This document shows, one piece after another, positions 14,500-27,699 of a DNA stretch of 64,000 bases. Within the stretch, counting starts at the first letter, position 1, and each line of letters starts with the position of its first letter. The stretch comes from Polyodon spathula. Taxonomy: Eukaryota > Chordata > Actinopteri > Acipenseriformes > Polyodontidae. The translations under genes were made by a program, and so were the position numbers. Below the pieces are notes generated by a model. The model saw only the letters and a program-made list of their open reading frames with translations. It was not told the origin of the DNA and searched no databases. Location of the stretch: the NCBI RefSeq assembly GCF_017654505.1, contig NC_054547.1:30381846-30445845 (forward strand), in the 5' to 3' direction.

Positions 14500-14755
14500 G
14501 CTCTTAACAGACATTATTAACGACAAATAAATTTAAAAAAAAACAGTTTCAGGTATAAAAAAATTAAAAAAAAACCCTAGACTAAGTCAGGGTGACCTCA
14601 ACAGGTACTGTGGTTCGGACACCGAGCATGCACACGTGATGCATGGCTTGGGTCTCACCATGTCGTAAATGCTGTATCGATATCGTAAAGTCGAAGCAGG
14701 GTAATAATGCAAAAGAGTCATAAGTGCCGCGCGTCGTAAGTCGAGGATCGCCTGT

Positions 14756-14758
<3 letters not shown>
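14500..14758 (-). mobile_element. Possible DNA-transposon end fragment
   Basis: On the minus strand this stretch begins with a GC-rich end (GTACAGGCGATCCTCGACTT) followed by CGACG and CGCGC words unusual for the surrounding AT-rich DNA. It runs into a (CA)n/(TA)n microsatellite at 14755-14793. It resembles repeat ends containing a cgacttacga word that I recall from DNA transposons, but I found no partner end or target duplication. Confidence 0.25.
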
Positions 14759-14793
<35 letters not shown>

Positions 14794-16580
14794 CAAATAT
14801 CAATCCATATATATCACACATTGATGTATATCTCAAATAGCAATCCATATATCAAACATTGATATGTAAATATTTCTCAAAGTTGATATACCTGTTTGGC
14901 ACCCCATAATGAATGGGACTTGATTTATATCCTTGGAAAAGATACCATAATCTGAGACAGCATTTATGAATAATCTATTTCAGGTACCAGCACAAGAAAT
15001 CTAATTGACAGATTAATGCTAACATTTATAACAATCTTTGATAAGACTCAATCAATACTGCACCTGATTGACATACATGAACAATTTTTTTGTGCGCTGA
15101 ATTCAAAGTAGTATCTAAATTAAATATTGTACATAAATGATTAATGTGACCTACAAACATTATTCCAAAGACTAAAACTTCAATAGAATAATTAAAAGAA
15201 GACACTTGTTAGTATTAATCTACAATTACTTCTCTATCAGACCTCTAATCAAGGTCTATTCGATCTGTTGCCGATCATGACAGATACTGAATTGCTACTT
15301 GGAGAAACAGCTTTTCTATATTACAGAATGCATGTTATGGATGAGAGTTGTTGCAAATCAGTTTTTTGGGAGGACAGTCCAGTAAGACAAAGTGTGCCCT
15401 ATATTGCAGGTGTACCTCATAAAAAATTAAGAACTTCTATTTTTTAGGATTTGAGGAACTGAATGAACTCACACTGTAGCTCTCAGCACATTCATGAGAA
15501 TCACCCCACATGTAAATTAGAAGAATTACCTTGGCACACAAGGTCAACAAAGATCCACCACTGTCACAAAGTCAAAATCCTACAATTCACTCTGTGTAGC
15601 AATTTTGATTGCAAAAAATGCCATATTTTTGCTGTATCCATGAATCACCATTTAATCAACAATGGTGGCTGTTGCTTCTGAGAAATTAGATGAGGCATGG
15701 AAAATTTAGAAACACAGTTGTTCTTTACAGCCATATATACAGTATGGCAAACACATTATGCAAAAACAAAAGCACATATTAAAATGGAAATCAACCTAGC
15801 CAGTAAGGTACTACAGCAGGGGAGGTCTAAAAGATGATCAATTATCTTGACAGCTGAATCCCATTGATTTGCATATATGGAAATTTTGCACATACGGTAC
15901 AGTAGGTCATTACATTTCAAGGCCTACACACATGAACATGAGACAGCAATCAAATGATCCACCGAGGAACCAAGGTTTCCAAGAATTAATGTGAATGTTT
16001 TATGAAAGCTGTCCTTAAATAATGAATGGGTTCCAGCAATATATAGGATCTTTAGGGAAAAATAGGACACCAAACATGAGACCCGTTTTCTTCCCAATGT
16101 CACCTCATTGACGTAGCCCCCTTACTGGCCTAGGAGGAATGAAGATCAATGGCATTCTCTGTTCTGACCCCCTGTTTTCATAACCTAAGCATTGCATCAC
16201 GCCAAGCTACTGAACCACAAGAGTTCAGGCTGGAGGTCTCCATCTGGCTTAGTTTTGCACCAGCTGTGCTGTCTTGTGGTGATCCAACTCTAGCTCTGCC
16301 ATGCTTATGGGATCTCAAAGCCAATGCAGTGCTCCCTTGGGGGCCCATTCAAATACCTCACTGCTGTGATATTCGACCACAAGGGACAGCCAGAATGGAC
16401 TGCAGTTCAATTCTTACATAAACATCATGCATAGCTCAGGAATGCACAATCTATTATAAAGCAATGAAGCTAAAACCATCCTGGGTATATTTTATACAAC
16501 ACCACTAACCAAATGATCCAGGAACATACTAAAGAAATGTATGAGCTATGACACCCTCACTAATGGAGTTAGAAATCACT
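14794..16580. other. Intergenic DNA, no gene seen
   Basis: Contains short direct repeats of a CAATCCATATAT word near 14800-14850. A 90-codon frame at 16149-16421 is GC-richer than its surroundings but has no recognisable family and may be repeat-derived. Confidence 0.45.
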
Positions 16581-16639
16581 CAATGGCGTGCACTAAAAGC
16601 CAGTGGAACTCTAGTGTATATCATAAACCTGAACGAAGA

Positions 16640-17305
16640 ACGTAGCAGCATTGTATCTTAAAACTCTACAAGAACACTTTTGTGGAGTTTGGGAAATGCT
16701 GTACAAACCTTCTCCTTAGATTTCTTTAAGAGGTCTGTGGCAATAGTGTGTGCGGGATTGTAAAGTTGGCAGGGATTATAAAAGGGAGGAGAAATCCTTT
16801 GTTTTTGGGATGGAGTTAGATGAGTGTGAAACTGTATTTTGTTTGCAGCTGAGTAGTGAAGGTTAATGTCCAGCCTACATTTTATTTTTATTTTGGCCCT
16901 CTTGCCCAATTTGTTGTTACTGTGTTTGTTTGTTTAATAAATGTGTACTTTAGCACTTGAACTATGTTCTTTTTATTTCTGTACACAATAAATACTGCAT
17001 GAAAGTGCTTAAAAAACACATTCTTCTGTCTGGCTCTGGCACTACCTTATTTTAAAAAAACAATTAAACCACACAGGTCTCATTACACTGAGAGCCTTTC
17101 CCTTCACAGACTGGAGGCTGCCCTGAACAAACATTCTTATCCTGCTATATATCTGCCTGCTAATCATAGGCAAGTGACACTCAATTATTATAGCCAGGTG
17201 AGTCTCATCCTGTCTCCCTCCTGTGACATTCAGGGGGGATGTAGTCCTTAGCCCCTCCTGGACTACATTTTTCTCTCCTCTTCCCCCTAGTCTGCCACAC
17301 ATGCC
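16640..17305. mobile_element. LTR-like repeat block, orientation uncertain
   Basis: Read on the plus strand it has a TATA-like TATAAAAGGG near 16778 and AATAAA signals near 16935 and 16987, with spacing seen in LTRs. Read on the minus strand the right edge begins TGTGGCAGACTAGGGGG, an LTR-style start. The two readings conflict, and no target duplication or primer-binding site was found. It may be two abutting repeat fragments. Confidence 0.25.
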
Positions 17306-18983
17306 AATTATTTCCATCTAATTAGTGACTGATCAATTGATTTCTAGGTAAACAGGGAAAGTTTACCAGGAGTGACAGGAAGTTGTCAAAAAGGGTTCTC
17401 CAAGCAAATTCCCTAATCAAGGACATACAAAAGAAAATGAAGGTAGAAAATGTGGTTGACTGCTGCAAGACACGCTAATCTCTTGTGTACTGTACACTGT
17501 GAAATCAATTGCATTATTGATCTGACACTAATTAGATGAAAATGTAGGTGTATTTTTTTTTTTACACGAACAAACATTAATATATTGGACATCATGCTGG
17601 GCAGAATCAATTTTTAGTATTTTCTGGTATTTACGTGTAAGCTCAGAGACAGGATGATCGTTGGAAATGGGGAATGGAATGCTCCCTCATCCCTAGCATG
17701 CCAGGAAATGTGGTTATGTTAACTTACAAGGCTGACATGGTTAGAGCATATCCACATGATGTGGCCAATGTAATGTGCAGAATTTTGGTGCAGGTACAGA
17801 ATTAGACATTGGGAACACAATGACGCAATCAAAAAAATAACTAGAGGTCACTGTGATGACCATCTCCCAGTGATACAATGCAGAATGAATGCGTTACCCC
17901 AATCAGAGTAACTTTACACCAACCCTGTATATTGGTACAATTGCAGTATGTGGTATATAAATAAAGCTTCCTTGGATGAACCAGCATTTAATGTGTTTTA
18001 TGCTATAGATAATTCTTACATTTTATAAATGACTATACTGAGTATTAATTTATCAAATAAGTATGACAAAATAAATTATTTATTACAATTCTGCAATGAA
18101 GCTGCTATTACAGTAACGCTGTCATTGGTGTAGCAATTTTAACGACCTGCGTCTGCCGCTGAAACAAATCGAAAATCTGATCTGCACTGCCACCTACAGG
18201 CAGTTATAATGTTGGACACCTGTGATTCTAATGGAACCATCATCATTGTGAAAAACTCTACATGTATATTATATTATTTTCAGAAAATGTATATACAACT
18301 AACAAATAATTGTACATTAATGGCAATTACTGTATACTGCATTTACTACAGTCCGCAACGATTATGTAAAGCTAGTAATGCGCTGTAAGCAGGTGGAAGT
18401 GACCGATTGTTAATAAGTGTATGGTAAACCGTGAAATACATGGTCCAATGGTGACACTTTGTTTATTAACTGACTGAAGAGGAATGATAATGTGAGAACA
18501 TGACCCTGAACGTGCAATTTATACGCTTTCCCACCTCATCCAAGTACCTACGAAAACTACAGAATATACATATTGCGATATTAGACCTATTAAAGCTAAT
18601 GAAAGCCTGCATGACATCACAAAATATAACTAGGATGGGCGATAATAATACTTAATATTTAAAATATAATAAAGCGGAGGGAGGTTGGTTTGGTTTTTTG
18701 TTTTATTGTTTACTCAGTCAAATTGCCATATATATATATCATTCTTACGCTGGCTGTCAGTGCATACTAAAGTCCGGGTATGTTTTGGGGGCGTAAGCCT
18801 TTGCTGGTGGTTTTTCTTTAAAAGCCCATTGCATACCATGTAAATTTCTCTTAAATTACGCGAACTACAAACAACCAGCACTCTGGACAGAAGCACTTTT
18901 TCTACGGGGAGATGAAATAAATGTGTTAAAATGTATTGTATTTTATCCGTCTTTAAAGTAAAGCAGGGTGAAAATTACTTTGA

Positions 18984-18986
<3 letters not shown>
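17306..18986. other. Intergenic DNA, no gene seen
   Basis: AT-rich sequence with no supported gene, RNA or mobile element. Confidence 0.5.
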
Positions 18987-19039
<53 letters not shown>

Positions 19040-19063
19040 ATATATATATAATATATATATTCG
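18987..19063. repeat. (TA)n microsatellite
   Basis: TA run of about 75 bp with two small interruptions. Confidence 0.95.
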
Positions 19064-19069
19064 TAATAA

Positions 19070-22000
19070 CAGAATGATGTATGATGACTAAAAACATTGC
19101 TAACTAAAATATAAGTAGAGTTCTAGCATTTGTTTAAATTAAGATCTTAACAAAATTCGTATTGAGAAGTGTGAGAAGTGCTCACAGGAAAATCTTTTTT
19201 TGTTGTTGTTTTATTTTTTTCACTAAATTTTACTTGTATTAACTATATATAATCCATTAACTGAAGTTTTTTGCAGCATATAATTGAAAAAGTAAAAAAC
19301 ATATATTATATTTTGCTTACAGCATAAAATTCAAATCAGAATTAGTAAATACAAACACAATACATATTCAGATAGCAATAGTGTTCGTGATGTACTGAAC
19401 ATAGATGGATACAAATACAGTATGCATTAATTTAATTCATTGGGTAAATATTGGCTACAGTTAATGTATTACAATCAGCTCATTCCCACCTCTCAGCTTT
19501 TAAAAAGAAAAACACAGTTTTGCATTCTGTGAATATAAAATCTTACCTTCTAAAAACTACTTAACACTTTGGTGTTTGAAATCAGTCGTTACTGAATCTT
19601 CTTGTTACGGTTTAGGTGTTGATCAAATCCAAAAGCACACATCTCTGAAAAACATTCGAGCAGTCTAATCCAGTGACTGCAAAAATTCTGGAACCCCCGA
19701 AACAACAAACACCTGCTTCTAACCCTTCATTTGTTTTTTACACGATATGCCATCACATTCAGATGTCAAAAGAAAAATTATTGCAGGTTTTAATTGTCAG
19801 AAATCCCAGCCGTAGGGTTTTAAAAATAGCGCGGGGAATTATGGCATGGACAAGTTGCAGAGATCATCATATGCTGACCGTTTTTTTTTTGTTTGTTTTT
19901 GTTTTTTTGTTTGTTTTGGGTTTTTTTTTTTTTTGTTTAGTTTTTTTGTTTTGTTTTGTTTTTTTCACGATGGTCTCTGAACCATTAAGGACGGCTAGTT
20001 TATATCCACCCTATCTAAATAAAAAGTCTGCTACAAAAACAGACAAGTAGACAGCCTCTCTCTTTTTGAGTATACGTCAGAAATGGTGCAGCCGCTTTCC
20101 AAGTTAAAAAAAAAAAACAACCAAACAATTACATGATTTTTCCCTCATTCCAGCTCTTGCAGTGAAGTTGAATTGCTCTATGCAGGCAGAGGAGTACTAG
20201 CAGTAATGCCGCTGATCAGCAAAAGCGCTGGTGTTCGAAGGGGCTGCACGTCAGATATGACGTTAAAAGGGGAGGACTATTAGTGATGCAATGAAATGCT
20301 GTTTGGGTTCGGTAAAAATAAATTCTTGCCAACGTACTTCTGTTCCAAATAGTAAACAATTAAGTCAACAGGCGACAACTCCTGAATGGAACTCTGATTT
20401 TCATTTACAGGTTGTTAAACTTGTCTTAACAAGAAACCAAGCTGAGAAAACAATGTAACTAGCAAAACTTAAAGGAAGCTGGGACGTGAATAATGAATAA
20501 CTGGTCAGTGACAAATCTTTTTTTTATTATTTTCGACGTACTGCAGTCTCACGATGCACTTTCAAATCCAATGCCAGGGTCGAAAGTCGGGCAAATTGAT
20601 TCCCTGACGTGTAAATTAAAAGAATGGCAACATGGTAATACAATCCGTTATGTACTTCATCGAGCTGTAACGTGTGTTATCTTTAACTTTCCTTTTTAAA
20701 AGTGTAACTAGTTATTTAAAAATAAATAAATAAATAAAAAGTGAAAAAGCAATTTCCCTTTTACACTGTTTGCGTTTTTTCGGTATGAAATGATATGGAG
20801 GACACAAGCTGTTGCAAGATCTGCCAGTACATAGATACAATATAATACATTGCAATGCAACAGCCATAAAAATAGCAGCAGTATAACAAAATATCTGACT
20901 CTCAGTAACAATCAGGGAAACCACTGAGTGCCATTCTTGACAGTGATGGCACTGAAAGAGTTTTCTTCTGAGTTAACAATCATGCCGCATCACTTTGTAT
21001 TCCTAGGAGAGCAGGGAAGGAAGCTGGCAAACAGTGAGTTGCAGTAGTCAGCCCTGGAGGATTAGGGGCAACGCATCCAAAGCCTTAAACAGAATGTGCA
21101 GTGTTGCAAGTTGGGTTGCCTGGAAACATTGGAAAGTTACCATAGCGCTTCAATTGGATTGAGTCCTGGCAAAAGGGCCAGTTGGAGGGAGGGTGGAAAT
21201 GTAATCACAATCCCAGAAAGCGAAGCGATTTTGTGCAGTGCAACCATGGTAGGTTAGACAGGTAAACGTACAGCACCCGACATAACATTGTCAATAAGGA
21301 GTCATTGTCCAGGACACTATATGTTCCCAGGGTTGTGTCATCGTCCCCCCCCCCTCCCCCCACACACACCCACGCCAACACCCACACCCCTTTAGTGTTG
21401 ATTTTTACTCAGCTGTTGCTTTGTAATGTTTATCAGCCTGTTTAAAACTGTAAACTTACTGATAGCACACTCCACCTCTGTCAACCTTGATTACATTTAA
21501 AGTGCAGACTCATGACAACCCTCCAATGAAATGTAGTCTACCATTGTGCACTCAGATGTCACCCAGGGGGGACTGCAGAAGGAATATCTTTCTTAATAGA
21601 GGCTTAAGGCTAAGAATACATTCAGGATTGGGATTCAGTAGTGACTTTAATGTTAGGATTAGGTTAAGAAATAACATTAAAAAGAAAAGAGGAATAGAGC
21701 AAAAACACCACCACACCCAGACGTATTGAATTTGGTTCAGTGCCCACACTTAAGAAAATAATTCTGACTTGCGGACTTGCTACTGACTTGACATTGCTTC
21801 ATGTTCACGTTACAGTGTAGGAAAGTGTTTTACTTACATGGCAACGCATTCTGATCCTAATAGTCCTGCTGCATCTCGTTAAACAGAGATGGATAGGCTA
21901 CTAGAGTTTACTACTGTAAACAACAAGCTACAGTATATGGTACCCTATGTTACTTCCACAAGGAAGTCGAATTAGTTCTCATGAATAGTTAGCTAGCAAA

Positions 22001-24060
22001 TGTCTGCATTTTTGATCAAACACAGTGTATATTCAAGTATAAGCCATGCTTACACAGAACTGTCAGACTTGTGCAATGGTATTAATTTACTTTGTACTGT
22101 GTGTCTTTTACCTGAGTTCTCCTTTTTTGTTATTTTGTTAATTTCTGAGATGATTATTTTTTTAAAAACCCTTAGAAGTCTTTAACATTCTTTCTTATCT
22201 GTCATTTTTGTTTCCAAGGATTTAATGTTATCATTACACTTTAGATTCCTCTGAACTCCATATCACAGTCACTGTAATGTCTGTTAATTTCTGTTTTTTC
22301 TTCGCTCTGTTTATTAACATAATTTTCTTGCCTTTTCTCATTCTTTTTATTTATTACATTTGTCTCTTAATGGCTTTTATCATCCTGTTCAATTGCTATG
22401 CTAATCTCATCTCATTTCTAGCAAGACAAAAAGAACTTGCTCATTTTTAATATGCAGTTGTTTTCAGTGAATGTTATAGACAACCAACAAAAAGTTGTCC
22501 CCTTTCACAAAACTTTCACTGCTTGTATTAGGAGTGTTTCTAATATTATTAAATTAATCAAAACTGGGTTTTAAAAAACAATCTGTTGATAAATCATGAA
22601 CTTTCATTGTGTTTGTTTTAAACTCATTAGCACAAACATTGTACTGTATTAGACCAAAGTAAAGGATTTTTTTTAATAACGAGTATATTACACTATTTAG
22701 TAAATGCATGTACTGGGCAGAGTCCAGTCATAAAAGATGTGGGTGGCTGTGGAGTGTTGGTAGCAAATCTTTACAACTCCACCCTGGAAGCATATACTTC
22801 CATATAGGAGTGAGTGAGTGTTTCCTGTGATTGACTGGTAATACCTTAGAAAACTGTACCACTGAAATTGAAAAGTCTTTCACAAATTCTGCAACTATAG
22901 AAATATTTAGCACAGGATTTCATAGGAGTATTTTTAAGCATTATATCATCTTTGTTGACAGAATTGAACATAGCCTTTTACTTTATTTCTAAAGGAATTA
23001 TAATTTTTTTTTGTAGTTTTGAGAATATTACTTTAACATGCAATGCACTTATCTGCTGCTCTATTGATATGTCTTTTAAGTGTTGTTTACCTGCTATGTA
23101 AGTTCTAGAAATACATTTCCACCTGGGAAGTAAATATCACAGTGCTCCGTTAATTTCACCTGACATATACTGTGCAAGCTAAAAGGCTCACAGTATTAGA
23201 CACTTAAGTGCATGGGCAGGAAATTGTCAATGAAATTGGGTCTCAATTTGAAGGGTTGGTTATATAAAGTATCTTTAGCACACGTTGGTATACAGGAATA
23301 ATATATGTCTGTCTTTTTTATACACGTCATGTAAAATATATTTGTCTGTTTATCAATACTGCCATATTGGTTAAAAAAAAAAAAAAAAAAAAAAAACAGT
23401 TCACAAATATGTGTCTGAAATGACAGAATTCCATGAGTCCAAAAAAACATCTTGTATGGAAGGTTTCAAATATTCTGACAACTGAAGTGAAATTCAAATA
23501 TAAATGTAAAAGGTTGGCAAATCTATTGGCTAGCATCAGGTCTGTTTAGATGACCCAGGTTTAGTGATGCACCCATAATTACAAAAACACTCTATGGTAG
23601 TATTCAAGTAATACGAAAAGAACCGTAGTAAATTATTTGCCAAGCATTTAGACTGGAAGTCTATGTTGAAATGTGTTTTAGGGTCTGTGAAACCCAATGT
23701 AGTGTAGATGTTTTAATATGACTGATAAGGAAACACACACATGTCTGTGCAATACTAAATACATTGTTGGGTTTATTGGCAAAATGAGGTGAGGTTTTCA
23801 AAAGATTTGTCTCAGGAGAAGCTAATATTTACATTTTTCACAGGAAATCAGTCAGGTAACATTAAATTAGGAAGTGCTGAAATCAAATAGCTGTGAAATG
23901 AGTTTTTATAACCATACAAGCTTAGCAGAAATGTCACCTATGCTTCTGAAAGACCTTGAAAGTTAGAACTGGTATTATATTATATATTAAGGTGTTCTGT
24001 TGATCCTGTCTCTTATGATATAAGAGCTTCTTTTTGTGAGAGCTTAAAATGTATAATGTA
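19070..24060. other. Intergenic DNA, no gene seen
   Basis: Holds a T/G homopolymer-rich tract at about 19880-19967, a C-rich run near 21345-21390 and a poly-A run at 23371-23396. No frame resembles a known protein. If gene order follows human, the 5' end of NLGN1 would lie to the left of SPATA16, but I see no neuroligin coding exon here. Confidence 0.45.
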
Positions 24061-24065
24061 TAAAT

Positions 24066-24778
24066 GTGACAGAAATGCAATGATTCTTGGTAGTAAATCT
24101 CTCTCCCGACCTTTGAGGGCTCTAATCAGCTAGAACAGAGTTCCCTGGACGGGCTGGCCTGACAGTTCTTTCCCAGGGTTCAAGTCAGCCAGCTAGAAAG
24201 GGGGCGGAACTCCATTGCATTAACGCATTGACCCAGAAGGGAAACGACGTGGCAGACACAGATTGGAAGGACGGCTGCACTCGTTTACCAAGGGGTCATG
24301 TGCGACGGCATAAAAGATGACAGAGAGACGCAATCTGTTCCCTCGCTTCGGTTTGAGTTTTGAACCTGTAAGGACTGTGAGAGGCCCCATGAGAAATAAC
24401 AACAGTTTGTTTGTTTGTCTGTAGTTGTCTTGTTTTGTAAATTACTAGACGGCTAACACGATTCCGGATCTGTCAGATATACAGGATATTCCGGATAAAC
24501 TGTATCACCCACCACGAGCACTACTGCACACACCCAGGACTGGTGACCGTGCTGGTATTATTGTGGGGTGGATATTTGTGTTTATTGTTTGGTATTGTGA
24601 CCCATTGTTATTTACTCTGTGCAATACACATTGTTGTGTATTGCCGGGGTCCTTATTATTTGGTCACCAGACCTGGATACAATAAAATCCCTTTTCAACT
24701 GGATTGCCTGTTTAATCACTCACTGCATCACTCCTGCACCTGTACCCACGTAGCCCCTTTACCACAATACACCACACT
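24066..24778 (+). mobile_element. Solo-LTR-like element
   Basis: A block of about 0.7 kb begins TGTGACAG and ends in ACCACA-type sequence. It has a TATA-like ATAAAAG near 24310 and an AATAAA signal near 24680, the order expected for an LTR U3-R region. It is GC-richer than its flanks and holds no coding frame. I could not confirm a matching flanking duplication, so the exact ends and the solo-LTR status are inference. The family (ERV or gypsy) is unknown. Confidence 0.45.
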
Positions 24779-24779
24779 A

Positions 24780-26214
24780 TTCTTCATGCATTGGGACTAT
24801 ATAAACAAATGTCAAGGAAGCACATTGAGGTTTCTTTGCTCTAAGAAATCCTGCTTTTCACAATAAGTGTTGCAATATGGTGGGATCTGAATGCACTGAC
24901 AAAAACAGCATAATTATTTGTATAGTAGCATATCCCTCTCTATACCATAGGATTACTCCAGGGATAGTCATTCTAGGAATCTGGGACTTCTACAGATAGG
25001 TAGACTGTTCATTAACATATATTATGTTCTGGCACTAGGATTGCCTTACTATCTGCGGTACAAGAGCCCAGCTGGTTTTGAGCATGTGTTTGCATAATGG
25101 CACTGCATTTTTTTGTATGCTGGTACTTCTGTTCTCCACGCCTACTGTAATATTCCAGCTTTCAAAGTCTGTTGGAAAACATGGGAAAAGGATTGAGTAG
25201 CAGTTTGCAATACATGCAGAATTAGGAGTTGTACACTGTGCTTCTTTCTATAAAGAGATTAACAGAAAGGGTAGAAAACTGCTTGTTCAAAATGCACATA
25301 CTACTAGTAACAACTGACAAAAGCCAGAACCACATAGTCTGGGCATACGCTAAACTCGCTATGCAAGGCTGTTGCAGGCGATAGATAGCAAAGCAGAGTG
25401 GGGCTGAAGGCTCCCAAGCACAACAGGGGATAATAAAGCACTGTGGAGCTAAAGGGGCCCCAGCACTCTATGGAGAAAGGTAGGGAGAACAAATATGATA
25501 AGAATCCAGTTCAAACCAACTAGATGTCATACACTCAACACTGCACACAGGACCATGAAATGGGCATAAATCAGCAGAGTGTAGGATCCAGGTGATTGGC
25601 CCACGGCCAGGATTAGGGAGGAGAAACCTAGTCTGGTTTCTGTATAAAAATGTAATGTGCCATTTGGTCAGTGGATTTTCCATGTGCTCTGCTTGGAAAG
25701 GAGATCCCACTGCATGTTTTGAATAAACAACCAACTTTTTGAGAAGAAAAAACCCTTGTTCTTTTTTTGATGTACGCTCAGCATAGAAGAAACATTTAGT
25801 CAGAATTACTCACAACAAAGAGATTTTAAACACTCTAAAATCTCTCTTCAGTCTCCTATTAGGCAAATAACGTGTCTTCAAAAAATAAGTTATGGCATTG
25901 CATTTGTAAACTAAACATATCGTGATTTGAAATTACTGGGCAGTTTGACAGAATTCATTTTACTATTTAAATTTATGGGAGAAACTCAGGAACGTTTTTT
26001 TGAATTACAGTTTGACTGTTTATTGTGTTGTCTTCTCATAGCCCATTTATCATGGCATACTAAATGAACACCTCCAAATCTAACAAGAAAAATTGTATCC
26101 ACAGATCAAGTAACTTCAGCTTTAAAATTAATTTAATTACTTTAAATAGGTACAAATACACAAGCACACACACACGTATATATATACACACACACACACA
26201 CACAAACACACACA

Positions 26215-26215
<1 letters not shown>
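24780..26215. other. Intergenic DNA, no gene seen
   Basis: No recognised gene or repeat apart from a (CA)n run that starts near 26160. Confidence 0.5.

Positions 26216-26247
<32 letters not shown>
26216..26247. repeat. (TA)n microsatellite at a transposon edge
   Basis: Follows a (CA)n run and abuts the left end of the Tc1/mariner copy. TA is the Tc1 target dinucleotide, which may explain the position. Confidence 0.9.
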
Positions 26248-26248
<1 letters not shown>

Positions 26249-26251
<3 letters not shown>

Positions 26252-27693
26252 AGTGCCGTGAAAAAGTATTTGCCCCCTGTCTGTTTTCTGCATTTTTGCA
26301 GAAATTTTGATACTTATTTCATTTATTTATTAAAGAAAGTTATGCAACACCCAATGCCCCCCTGTGAAAAAGTAATCGCCCCCTTAGACTCAGTAACTGG
26401 TTACGCCACCTTTAGCAGCAATATCTGCAACCAAACACTTCCTGTAGTTATTGATCAGTCTCTTACAGCACCATGAAGGAATTTTGGCCCACTCCTTCAT
26501 GCAGAACTTTTTCAACTCTGTGACATTTGTGGGTTTTCAAGCATAAACTACTTGTTTCAGGTCCTGCCACAACATCTCAATGGGGTTTAGGTCTTGACTT
26601 TGACTAGGCCATTCCAAAACATTAAATTTCTTGTTCTTCAACCATTCTGATGTAGACTTCTTTGTTTGCTTCGGATCATTGTCTTGCTGCATGACCCAGC
26701 TGTGCTTCAGCTTCAGCTCACAGACCAATGGCCTGACATTCTCCTGTAGAAATCTTTGATACAGAGCAGAATTCATGGTTCCTTCAATGATGGCAAGTCG
26801 TCCAGGTCCTGATGCAGCAAAGCATCCCCAAATCATGACAGTACCACCACCATGCCGTTGGTATGAGTTTCTTTCTGTGGAATGTAGTGTTTGGTTTTCG
26901 CCAGACATTACGGGGCCCATGTTGGCCAAAAAGTTCCACTTTTGACTCATTTGTCCATAGAACATTGTTCCAGAACTCTTGAGGATCATCCAGGTGCTTT
27001 TTGGCAAACTTGAGACGAGCATTCATGTTCTTCTTAGTGAGCAGTGGTTTCCGCCTTGCTACTCTGCCATGAATCCCATTTTTGCCCAGTGTCTTTCTGA
27101 TGGTGGAGTCATGAACACTGACCTTAACCGAGGAGAGATTTTGGCAGGACGGCCACTCCTGAGAAGATTCATTACTGTCCCAAGCTTTCTCCATTTGGAC
27201 AATATGGCTCTGACTGTGGTTTGCTGGAGCCCCCCTTAGAAATGGCTTTGTAACCCTTTCTAGACTGATAGGCATCAACAACTTTTTTCCGGAGGTCTTC
27301 AGGAATTTCTTTTGATCGTGGCATGATGTGCCTCTAGAACTTGTGTGCTAACAACTTCACTCTGATGGTAAGGGCCAAAGTTAGTCAGTTTTATATTGGG
27401 CAGGGCTGGCCCAAATCAAGCCTGATTGTAAACCAAAGTTGTAAACCACTAATTGTAAACCACTAATTATCCCTTTAATTGGGTTGAGTTAACTAAAGGG
27501 GCAATAACTTTTTCACAACTGAAGATTGCACACCAAACAAATGAAAGAAGCACCAAACTATGGTGTCATTTTTTTCTCTCAGACTCCCTCTATATACTAC
27601 TACAACCCAGAAAAAGATCAGACCAAGTTCAATGTGAAAAATGTGCAAAAATGCAGAAAATCAGACAGGGAGGAAATACTTTTTCACAATAAT
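26249..27693 (-). mobile_element. Tc1/mariner transposon copy, about 1.45 kb
   Basis: The left end (GTGCCGTGAAAAAGTATTTG and onward) pairs over about 50 bp with the inverted right end at about 27640-27690, both sharing GAAAAAGTATTT, CCCTGTCTG and TTTTCTGCATTTTTGC. The length is typical for Tc1 elements. The transposase reads on the minus strand between the repeats. The outermost bases have decayed, so the ends are good to a few bases. Confidence 0.85.
26537..27324 (-). pseudogene. Tc1/mariner transposase, frameshifted and inactive
   Basis: A DDE transposase would cut and paste the surrounding element at TA sites. Reading leftward from ATG at 27324, the N-terminal helix-turn-helix region starts MPRSKEIPEDLRKKV. 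A GRPAKISPRLR motif follows in another frame, then a long frame (VSVHDSTIRKTLG ... VLWTNESKVELFG), then a third frame with GGGTVMIWGCF, QQDNDPKQT and NPIEMLW. The last two motifs carry the second D and the E of a D34E triad. At the first catalytic site the usual aspartate of W(T/S)DE is asparagine. A stop occurs near 26537, before the family's usual C-terminus. With at least three frame breaks and a lost catalytic residue it cannot be functional. Confidence 0.85.
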
Positions 27694-27699
27694 ATATAT

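Noticed and set aside
16149..16421. 90-codon plus-strand frame in a GC-richer patch
   Set aside because: No motif or family; it may be repeat-derived, and there is no evidence for a gene.
19070..24060. Expected NLGN1 5' exons by human gene order
   Set aside because: No neuroligin-like coding sequence or signal peptide was found on either strand.
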